Positions 57,561-64,000 of a stretch of 64,000 bases of DNA are shown here, one piece after another. A program made the translations under genes and the position numbers. The notes under the pieces are model-generated. The model searched no databases and had not been told where the DNA came from. It worked only from the letters and a program-made list of their open reading frames with translations. Numbering within the stretch: the first letter of the stretch is position 1; each line of letters begins with the position of its first letter. The stretch is taken from assembly GCA_002862205.1 (NCBI GenBank), contig PKCN01000199.1, positions 21,658 to 85,657 of the forward strand, given 5' to 3'. The stretch is from Planctomycetaceae bacterium (GTDB lineage: Bacteria > Planctomycetota > Planctomycetia > Pirellulales > Pirellulaceae).

Positions 57561-58376
57561 TTACTGAAAGGATTCCCCGCTTGCCGGGAAATCACCCGTC
57601 TGGATTGATTTCCGGTAGGCAACCGCCGCATCACGGATGGTCGTTCTGACATCTGAGTACTGACGAACGAAGCTTGGCAGGTAGCCCGAGTTGAACCCAA
57701 TCATGTCGTGGGTGACCAGCACCTGACCGGTCAGGTGAGGGCCTGCGCCAATTCCGATGGTTGGGACGTTGATGGCTTCGGTGATCGCTTGCCCGAGATC
57801 ACTGGGAACACATTCCACCAGAACGGCGAAGGCGCCTGCCTGTTCTGCGGCAATGGCATCTTCAATCAATGTCGGCATGTCTCTTTGGACTCGATAGCCA
57901 CCATCAACATGGATGTTCTGGGGGCGTAATCCGACATGGGCCATGACGGGAATCCCAGCGGTAACAATGGTCTCGATCCGCTTGGCCTGTTCTGCGCCGC
58001 CCTCAAGTTTGACGGCATGACAAGTTGACTCTTTGAGCACACGGGCTCCGGCCTCAACACTGCGTATGATTTCAAGTTGCCCTTCCGGAAAAGGCAAGTC
58101 CACGACGACCATTGCCCGTTTGGCGGCACGCCCCACCATCTTGGCGTGATAGATCATGTCGTCCAAGGTGACCGGCAGAGTGGTATCGTGGCCCTGCACG
58201 ACCATCGCCAGAGAATCACCCACCAGCAGGATGTCGATTCCAGCTTCATCCAGAACTTCGGCCGTCGGATAGTCATAAGCGGTCAACATCGAAATGTTAC
58301 CACCATCTTTACGGATTTTTTGCAAACTACGTGTTGTGACACGCGGGAGCGGATTTTCGGAACTCGATGCGGCCAT
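57561..58376 (-). CDS. panB: 3-methyl-2-oxobutanoate hydroxymethyltransferase
   Basis: The 271-residue enzyme makes ketopantoate for pantothenate and CoA, using methylene-folate. MLTAYDYPTAEVLDEAGID, LVGDSLAMVVQGHDTTLPV, HVGLRPQNIHVDGGYRVQ and IGIGAGPHLTGQVLVTHDM match PanB throughout, including the Mg-binding Asp of GDS. Confidence 0.97.
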   Translation of the reverse strand: MAASSSENPLPRVTTRSLQKIRKDGGNISMLTAYDYPTAEVLDEAGIDILLVGDSLAMVVQGHDTTLPVTLDDMIYHAKMVGRAAKRAMVVVDLPFPEGQLEIIRSVEAGARVLKESTCHAVKLEGGAEQAKRIETIVTAGIPVMAHVGLRPQNIHVDGGYRVQRDMPTLIEDAIAAEQAGAFAVLVECVPSDLGQAITEAINVPTIGIGAGPHLTGQVLVTHDMIGFNSGYLPSFVRQYSDVRTTIRDAAVAYRKSIQTGDFPASGESFQ

Positions 58377-58517
58377 GGGATGATCCGGCGATCTTGATGC
58401 GGGCGAAGATTTGTCGTTTTGGGTTGACTGGTCTGTAGCTACAATGGAACAACCTAACCGTACACCAACGGGCGTCTACCCACCTGCCCGCTGACGAACT
58501 CAATTGTGAGCAAGTAA

Positions 58518-59333
58518 ATGTTGAATCAATCCATATTTTTCTGTCATCCGAGGCTACCCGCCGGCCTTTGGCGTAACCTGGCCTGCTGGTGCGCCGTCTC
58601 GCTTGGATTGGCATTGGTTGATCCTCAGGCCTCAGCAGATGATCCGCCTGGATTTGTCTTCAAAGGCGCCAACCAGAATATGAATATTGAGTTCGAAGGC
58701 AAACTTGCCGGAATCAAACAGGGCATGTTACTGGTTACACGCAGTGACGGCACAGAGGTGTCTGTAAAGCCACCTGAGGATGCATTGGGATTTGATTTCC
58801 AAGCACCCATTGACGTCAGCTTCCTGCAACGCGGCATGATGGTCCGCTTCAACGGCAATTTCAATCAGGCTGGTGTCCCCACGGATCCTATCGATGGGCT
58901 CACTGTCTTTTTACCACTCAATGACAAACTCGCCAAAAAAAAATCCGATGAGTTTGTGCCCGGTGTTTATCCAGGTGAGAAAAAATCGAACCTTCCCGAT
59001 GGTGTTTCAAATTACAAGGTTGTTGGAAAATTGATGGGGTGGGATGCCACCGGGCAGATCGCAGTCCAAGCTGGTAGGCGACCGTTGCGTGTCCAGTTAG
59101 CCGAAAAAGCAACCATGGGGCTTCGCTTCAATCACCTTAACCTCGCACAGCAGGGTGATGCTGTCACAATCAATGGCACGTATCGACTGCCGGATGACAC
59201 CAAGGTGGTCGGCAAAACCATCGCAGTGAGCACGGATCGAGTACAAACCGGTACGGCTACCAGCACACCGGCGACTGAACGCTCCAAACGTGGAAGACGT
59301 GGTGCGGATGACGATGCAGGAGATGAGAAGTGA
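58518..59333 (+). CDS. Exported protein of unknown function
   Basis: The 271-residue protein has an N-terminal signal (LACWCAVSLGLALVDPQASA). Two similar beta-rich halves seem to follow (FEGKLAGIKQGMLLVTRSDG; VVGKLMGWDATGQIAVQAG), and a charged C-terminal tail ends the protein (SKRGRRGADDDAGDEK). I do not recognise the family; an envelope location is inferred from the signal. Confidence 0.82.
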   Translation: MLNQSIFFCHPRLPAGLWRNLACWCAVSLGLALVDPQASADDPPGFVFKGANQNMNIEFEGKLAGIKQGMLLVTRSDGTEVSVKPPEDALGFDFQAPIDVSFLQRGMMVRFNGNFNQAGVPTDPIDGLTVFLPLNDKLAKKKSDEFVPGVYPGEKKSNLPDGVSNYKVVGKLMGWDATGQIAVQAGRRPLRVQLAEKATMGLRFNHLNLAQQGDAVTINGTYRLPDDTKVVGKTIAVSTDRVQTGTATSTPATERSKRGRRGADDDAGDEK

Positions 59334-59776
59334 ATCACGTGTCGCGAACGCACCAGGTGTCGACCGCATGACGGTGGCGGTGCCAGGTAAACAATCTCCT
59401 GTCAGCATCCATCAATCAAGCAGGAATCACTACTCAACCTGAACCTTGTTTCAGGCAAAGTCGTGATATTGAACGGAGAGAAATGTTGGAAATAGATCTT
59501 TTTCCAACAATTATTTCTCGAAACCGACTTCAGGAAGCGTCAAGCGACTGGGCGAACCGAGTGGTTGCTGCGTAGCATGTAGCAGTGACGGATCTCAGGC
59601 TTGAATCACTGAGCCGAAAAACTTCCGTCCGCTGCTGCAAGGGCAGGACGGGAGCAATGGTGGAGGCGGTTTTTCAGGAGAGGCACCCCGAACTGCACTG
59701 GCACCCCGAGCTGCACTGGCACCCCGAGCTGCACTGGCAAACTATCCGTATTCACTCCCACACGAGTTCACCAGCA
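59334..59776. other. Intergenic with an 18-bp array
   Basis: The spacer before the TlpA-like gene holds the array at 59683. The downstream gene frame stays open back to 59585, but this part lacks homology. Confidence 0.5.
59683..59739. repeat. 18-bp tandem array, about 3.2 copies
   Basis: GCACCCCGAACTGCACTG is followed by two copies of GCACCCCGAGCTGCACTG. In the downstream gene frame it would encode HPELHW three times. Confidence 0.95.
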
Positions 59777-60928
59777 ATGAAAACAACGCACATGAAATTT
59801 CGATTGATGTTGACGGTTCTGATGTGTTGCGCAGTCGGATTTTGGACTCTGATGCCGAATGGGGCGTCTGCCCAGGACTTGGGAATCGGTTCCAAGGCTC
59901 CAGCGTTGAACATTGAGCATTGGGTTCAGGACGGCAACGGTTTTTTCAAACCTGTCACTGAATTTGAAAAAGACAAAGTTTATGTGGTTGAGTTTTGGGC
60001 AACTTGGTGCGGCCCTTGTATTCAAAGTATGCCTCATCTGGCTGAGCTGCAAAATAAGTATCGTGGCAACGGGGTGCAAATTATCAGTGTCTCTGATGAG
60101 TCCCTTGATGAGGTTAAAGATCTTCTTGGAAAGAAAAACGAGGATGTTGGAAAAACGTTTGCTGAGGTCACGGCTCCTTACTCGTTGACAACTGATCCTG
60201 ATCGCTCGGTCTACAAAGACTACATGACGGCGGCAAAGCAGCAGGGGATTCCGACTGCCTTTTTGGTAGGGAAGACGGGACTCGTGGAGTGGATTGGTCA
60301 CCCAATGGAAATGGATGGACCGCTCGCTGCTGTTGTTGAGGGGAAATGGGATCGAGAAGCATTCCAGCAAAAGATGGTTGTGGAACAGGAAATGCAGGTA
60401 AGCATGCGGCGTCTGTCGATGTTGGCATCCACTGGAAAGTTTGCCGAAGCGATTGAGTTAGCTGAGACTCAAGAAAAGGCCGCGACGACAGATGCCAGCA
60501 AGCAGCAGTGGGTGGAAATCAAGCACAGCCTGAAATTGTCAGGTGGATTGCTTGACGATGAATCTCTCGCCTTTTTTCGCAAGCGGATCAAGTCACTGAA
60601 AGGTGACCCCTATGGTTTGGCAAGGTTTGGCTACTCACTTTACGGGCAGGCTCAGCAAGGCGTTGACGTCAAGCCGCTGCTGGGCGTTGTGATGGCTGCG
60701 ATTGATTCTGAAATGAAGGATGCAGATCCGCAGATGAAACCGTTGATGTTCAACACGCTGGCCATGCTGGCTAGTGAAGCAGGTGATCTGAAAAAAGCGA
60801 TCGCTGCACAGCAAGCGGCTGTGGATGCTACTGATGATGAACGTCAAAAGAAGCGTTTGATGGTCATGCTTGATGAACTCAAGCAAAAGGCTGACGGGGA
60901 CAAGGACGGCGACACGAGCAACAAGTAA
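59777..60928 (+). CDS. TlpA-like periplasmic thioredoxin-fold protein
   Basis: The 383-residue protein has a signal peptide (LMLTVLMCCAVGFWTLMPNG). A TlpA/AhpC-type thioredoxin domain follows, with FWATWCGPCIQSMPHLAEL and the cis-Pro segment GIPTAFLVGK. A ~190-residue helical C-terminal region (TPR-like) completes it. The start at 59777 directly precedes the signal. It probably acts as a periplasmic disulfide reductase. Confidence 0.92.
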   Translation: MKTTHMKFRLMLTVLMCCAVGFWTLMPNGASAQDLGIGSKAPALNIEHWVQDGNGFFKPVTEFEKDKVYVVEFWATWCGPCIQSMPHLAELQNKYRGNGVQIISVSDESLDEVKDLLGKKNEDVGKTFAEVTAPYSLTTDPDRSVYKDYMTAAKQQGIPTAFLVGKTGLVEWIGHPMEMDGPLAAVVEGKWDREAFQQKMVVEQEMQVSMRRLSMLASTGKFAEAIELAETQEKAATTDASKQQWVEIKHSLKLSGGLLDDESLAFFRKRIKSLKGDPYGLARFGYSLYGQAQQGVDVKPLLGVVMAAIDSEMKDADPQMKPLMFNTLAMLASEAGDLKKAIAAQQAAVDATDDERQKKRLMVMLDELKQKADGDKDGDTSNK

Positions 60929-60997
60929 ACTTGTCGTTGTTCTGTTCGCTTGCCAAGTTTGGCTGGCCGATTGGGGTGCATGTCACTCGAAGTGGAT

Positions 60998-62779
60998 TTA
61001 CTCGGGTGGCATGTCGAGCGCTATGTCGAAACGACGCCAGCATAGTGTTGCGGCTGCCAAACCTATCATGGCTGCGATCCATGTCGCAGTGATCGATCCC
61101 AGCACGTAGCAGGCTGTGGCATAAGGTTCGGGCAGCAGGCTCTGGCAGAGCGTTGCCCACAGGACCAGCAAGCAGAGGCCGAACAGTATCACTGTTCCCT
61201 TGCCGAGGAATGTCAGTTTTGTCCTCAGTATCATCGCGATGCCCTCGTTACGTTGGTGGTGAGGGTAAACCAGAAATAGTGCGTTCTCGCTTGCAAACGT
61301 CACAATTGCCAGAGCAAACAGCATGCCTGTCCACAGGATCATCTGCTCCCAACCTGGCTGGACGACCAGCGCCGCAATCGTCAGCGTTGTCAATTGAAAT
61401 GCCCAGGTGATAAGGATTGGCAAGGTCAATTGGCCTACCACCATGGAAAATGGTTTGACCGGCAGTGAACGAAGTAGCACCATGCGTTTCAAGTCACGTC
61501 GAAAGTCGATGCGTAACGCGGGCGGAGCCAGCAGGATGGTGCATAACGCGATCCCTCCCACCACATAAAACCACTGTTCAACGATCCGACCCATGAACAG
61601 AGGAGATAAGCAGAGTGCTGTGGGTAACAGCAGGCTGACTGCGATGTTGAATCGGTAGTGTCGAACACTGATGGCTTGCCTGAAAATCAGATTCAATGCA
61701 TCGCGGGCAATCCCAGGAGTACAGGACTCAAGCAAAGTCAGTAGACGATTTGTCTGCAGCCCACTGTAGGTTTGTGGTTGCGAGTCCCGTGTTTCGTATC
61801 GACCTGCTGCAAGGCGTGATTCCTCACTTTTTTGCTCCTGCCTCAGGCTCCAACGATCTGCCTTGACCAACAGAATCATTGACAGAGGGAAAATGCCCAG
61901 GGCAGCAAGCAATTGCAGGGCAGTCAGCGGCTGCAAACTTTCAGTGACAGCCAAGTGGGCTGCCGCAATCCATGGTATCGATAAAAACTGAATCATTGGT
62001 GTCGATGCGATTTCACCCAGCCCCCGAAAACTATTGATCACGTAGAGCCACATCGGAGAACCCGATGGGGTCAAGGTATGCACACAGGCGAGCAATTGAA
62101 TCACGAGTACCATCGCGGTGGAGGTTGTGATCAAGCGGAACCAGCCCCGCTGTCGACGGTTCATGCCACTGGCCAGACGACCCAGCGTCAGGCGAACCAT
62201 TTCCAGAAGCACCAGAGAGGTGAATGTTCCGATGATCAACAGCAACGGAAAGTTTACATCGCGCGCCAGCAGAATGGACAGCATCATTGTTTTTAAGGCT
62301 GCTGGCAGCAGCAGGTTTCCAACATGGTAAATCGCCAGAGTTGAGCGACATATTGGCGAGTTGCCAAGCCAAAGAGTCTCCGCATCTGAGAGTTCCAAAT
62401 CGAGCCGTGTGCTGGACCATGCGCACTTGACCAAGTGGTAAATCATGTAAATCACCATTCCACCTGATAGCCAAAGCCGCAAATGAAGAGGATCAGTGGC
62501 TGCACGTGCAGACAGAATGAATATTCCGTTGATGACATAAAATGAAAAGAACAGCACCACAAGCGATGTCGCGATCAGTCGACGAGGAGATCGAAGACGT
62601 CGCAGAAATCTCTCGGCACGAAAACTGTTTCTTTTGAACGCCAGCCAGGCCAATTGTTTGTGGCGATACAGCGAGTCCCATTGCAGGTCGCGTGCAGGTT
62701 GGTCTTCGCGAGTGGAAACGCGGTCTTCGACAGATGATCGGTTGTCGGTTCTGCTGATCCATCTGGCGAGAAGATTCAC
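60998..62779 (-). CDS. ABC transporter permease (exporter type)
   Basis: The 593-residue protein has about 10-12 hydrophobic segments in two groups separated by a polar stretch (RQEQKSEESRLAAGRYETR). Its start overlaps the end of the ATPase gene by 4 bp, so translation is coupled. It is the membrane part of a two-gene ABC exporter; the substrate is unknown. Confidence 0.88.
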   Translation of the reverse strand: MNLLARWISRTDNRSSVEDRVSTREDQPARDLQWDSLYRHKQLAWLAFKRNSFRAERFLRRLRSPRRLIATSLVVLFFSFYVINGIFILSARAATDPLHLRLWLSGGMVIYMIYHLVKCAWSSTRLDLELSDAETLWLGNSPICRSTLAIYHVGNLLLPAALKTMMLSILLARDVNFPLLLIIGTFTSLVLLEMVRLTLGRLASGMNRRQRGWFRLITTSTAMVLVIQLLACVHTLTPSGSPMWLYVINSFRGLGEIASTPMIQFLSIPWIAAAHLAVTESLQPLTALQLLAALGIFPLSMILLVKADRWSLRQEQKSEESRLAAGRYETRDSQPQTYSGLQTNRLLTLLESCTPGIARDALNLIFRQAISVRHYRFNIAVSLLLPTALCLSPLFMGRIVEQWFYVVGGIALCTILLAPPALRIDFRRDLKRMVLLRSLPVKPFSMVVGQLTLPILITWAFQLTTLTIAALVVQPGWEQMILWTGMLFALAIVTFASENALFLVYPHHQRNEGIAMILRTKLTFLGKGTVILFGLCLLVLWATLCQSLLPEPYATACYVLGSITATWIAAMIGLAAATLCWRRFDIALDMPPE

Positions 62780-63573
62780 GAAACAGCCTCGGTCACTGCC
62801 CCGGGCGTAGTTGCATCGTTGCCGCTGTTGATGTGCTGCGTCACAGCAGGTGTGGCGGAATGGGTGGCAGCAAAGTAGGCGTCTTCAAGAGTCTCGGTGT
62901 GTGGGAACTGCAGGCGTAATGTCTGGGTGTCCCCAAAGTACTTGGTTTTGCCATTCTGCATGACGAGCAGGTGGGTACAGATGGGAGCGATCATGGCTAG
63001 CAGATGACTGCTGATCACAATTGTTGCGCCCGCTGAAGCCCTTGCACGGACCGACTCCAGTAATGTGCGGATGGCGGGTGGATCCAAACCCGTCAACGGT
63101 TCGTCTAGCAGAATGACCGATGGCGAGTATAGATACGCGCAACAGACGGCCAGTTTTTGTCTCATGCCGCGTGATAGCGTGGTGGCACCTGCTTTGTACT
63201 TGTCCAAAAGTTCAAATTGGCGGAGCAACTCGATCGCTTTGTCGTGGTGATCAGGGACCCGGTAAAGGCGTCCGATGAATTCCAGATGCTCTCCAACGCT
63301 GAGGTCGTCAAACAGTGGAGGATCATCAGGCACGTAGGCAAGACGGGTTTTCAGGAGGTTCAGATTGCTCCGCACGCAGCAGTCTGCGACTTTCAACGAA
63401 CCAGAAGTGGCTGAAATCAGGCCAGAAAGACAACGCATGGTGGTGGTTTTTCCTGCACCATTGGGGCCAATCAAACCGCAAATCTGGCCCGCTTCCATCG
63501 AGAAACTGACGTTATCGACGGCCAAATAGCTGTCATACAATTTTCGAAGACCATCGACTTCAATCATTTGCAA
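62776..63573 (-). CDS. ABC transporter ATP-binding protein
   Basis: The 265-residue ATPase has Walker A GPNGAGKTTT, the signature TLSRGMRQKLA, Walker B SVILLDEPLTGLD and the H-loop SSHLL. It is of the DrrA/CcmA-like export class and pairs with the permease immediately downstream. Confidence 0.96.
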   Translation of the reverse strand: MQMIEVDGLRKLYDSYLAVDNVSFSMEAGQICGLIGPNGAGKTTTMRCLSGLISATSGSLKVADCCVRSNLNLLKTRLAYVPDDPPLFDDLSVGEHLEFIGRLYRVPDHHDKAIELLRQFELLDKYKAGATTLSRGMRQKLAVCCAYLYSPSVILLDEPLTGLDPPAIRTLLESVRARASAGATIVISSHLLAMIAPICTHLLVMQNGKTKYFGDTQTLRLQFPHTETLEDAYFAATHSATPAVTQHINSGNDATTPGAVTEAVS

Positions 63574-63767
63574 AGTCCTGCATCCAAATCGACTGCATTT
63601 TCACACCACAGACAAATCTAGCTCACAATCCACGTCCGAGCAGCGGAAACCCGGGTTTACGGCCGACCTAAACTGGAAGAGGATGCCAGCCCCCGGAATC
63701 GCCGAAATTGGCCCTCTTCCGCTGGTCTGATTCTCAGTTCGCGGCACCACCTCTTCAAAAACACAGC

Positions 63768-64000
63768 ATGCCCGACTCTGAGCCACCATCGAATCAAGCC
63801 GAGGATCTTCATCCCGATTCGCCCGAGCCCGATCCGCCCGAGCCCGAGCCGCCCGAGCCCGATTTGCCCGAGCCCGATCCAGACAGTGCATCGGCGGCTT
63901 CAGCCCATGACGAGCGGCATGATGACGAGCGGCATGATGACGAGCGGCATGATGACGAGCGGCATGATGACGAGCGGCATGATGACGAGCGGCATGATGA
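63768..64000 (+). CDS. Low-complexity acidic repeat protein, 3' partial
   Basis: From the ATG at 63768 the frame stays open to the window end. It encodes an acidic, proline-rich head with four xPEP(D/E) units (residues 18-37), then an HDER/HDDER pentapeptide array from residue 47 onward, at least six units. No family is recognised and no good ribosome site is seen. The absence of stops and a uniform 15-bp period support coding, but repeats can also keep frames open by chance. Confidence 0.55.
   Translation, partial: MPDSEPPSNQAEDLHPDSPEPDPPEPEPPEPDLPEPDPDSASAASAHDERHDDERHDDERHDDERHDDERHDDERHD
63906..64000. repeat. 15-bp tandem array, at least 6 copies, continuing off the window
   Basis: CATGATGACGAGCGG is repeated without change from 63918; the first copy (63906) is 12 bp. 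In the plus-strand frame it encodes HDDER. Confidence 0.96.

Overview
The window looks like chromosomal DNA of a marine planctomycete close to Rhodopirellula (Pirellulaceae). The signs are a full set of tetrahydromethanopterin (H4MPT) C1 genes in a bacterium, two secreted sulfatases, HEAT and FG-GAP/UnbV exported proteins, DUF4332 domains, mid-50s %GC as judged by eye, and loose gene spacing with few operons. I found no tRNA, rRNA, insertion sequence, prophage or CRISPR.

Layout. 0-9.3 kb: an FG-GAP/UnbV protein (cut by the window edge), a Tat-exported M19-like protein, a large YhaN-like ATPase with two DUF4332 domains, and a HEAT lipoprotein. 9.6-14.4 kb: an ApgM-type protein that may be a homoserine kinase, a four-ACT aspartate kinase and a sulfatase. 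14.6-20.3 kb: the C1 cluster ftr(fhcD) - fwdD-like - small ORF - fhcB - fhcA - fhcC. 20.3-30.3 kb: FKBP, sulfatase-HEAT, GDPD, serine hydrolase, truB, Nudix, aquaporin, rlmKL. 31-44 kb: membrane protein, SGNH hydrolase, aroK, TIM-barrel protein, CoA-type Nudix, trxA, hemL, aldehyde dehydrogenase, fliN, NRDE protein, sugar-nucleotide epimerase. 44-50 kb: VWA protein, alpha-toroid lipoprotein, FlgI-like lipoprotein. 50.4-54 kb: rpsL, rpsG, fusA. 54-64 kb: S41 protease, pgl, panB, exported unknown, TlpA-like protein, an ABC exporter pair, and the start of a low-complexity acidic protein with an (HDDER)n array running off the window.

The main discovery is in the C1 cluster. fhcB is interrupted by a single in-frame TGA at 16917-16919, exactly where archaeal FwdB has its tungsten-ligating Cys (Cys118 in Methanothermobacter) or, in some methanogens, selenocysteine. 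The reading frame continues as conserved FwdB sequence for 328 more codons, and a hairpin with a perfect 7-bp core starts four bases after the TGA. The N-terminal 4Fe-4S cysteines and a FwdD-like molybdopterin-binding subunit are also present. I infer a selenocysteine-containing, redox-competent formylmethanofuran dehydrogenase, unlike the redox-inactive Fhc hydrolase of Methylorubrum. fhcA keeps its metal-site residues but appears to lack about 90-100 C-terminal residues.

The second theme is structural. Some 25 short direct tandem arrays (11-22 bp units, most often 16 or 18) lie almost exclusively between genes. Each array has its own sequence, and several are anchored on the stop codon of the adjacent gene.
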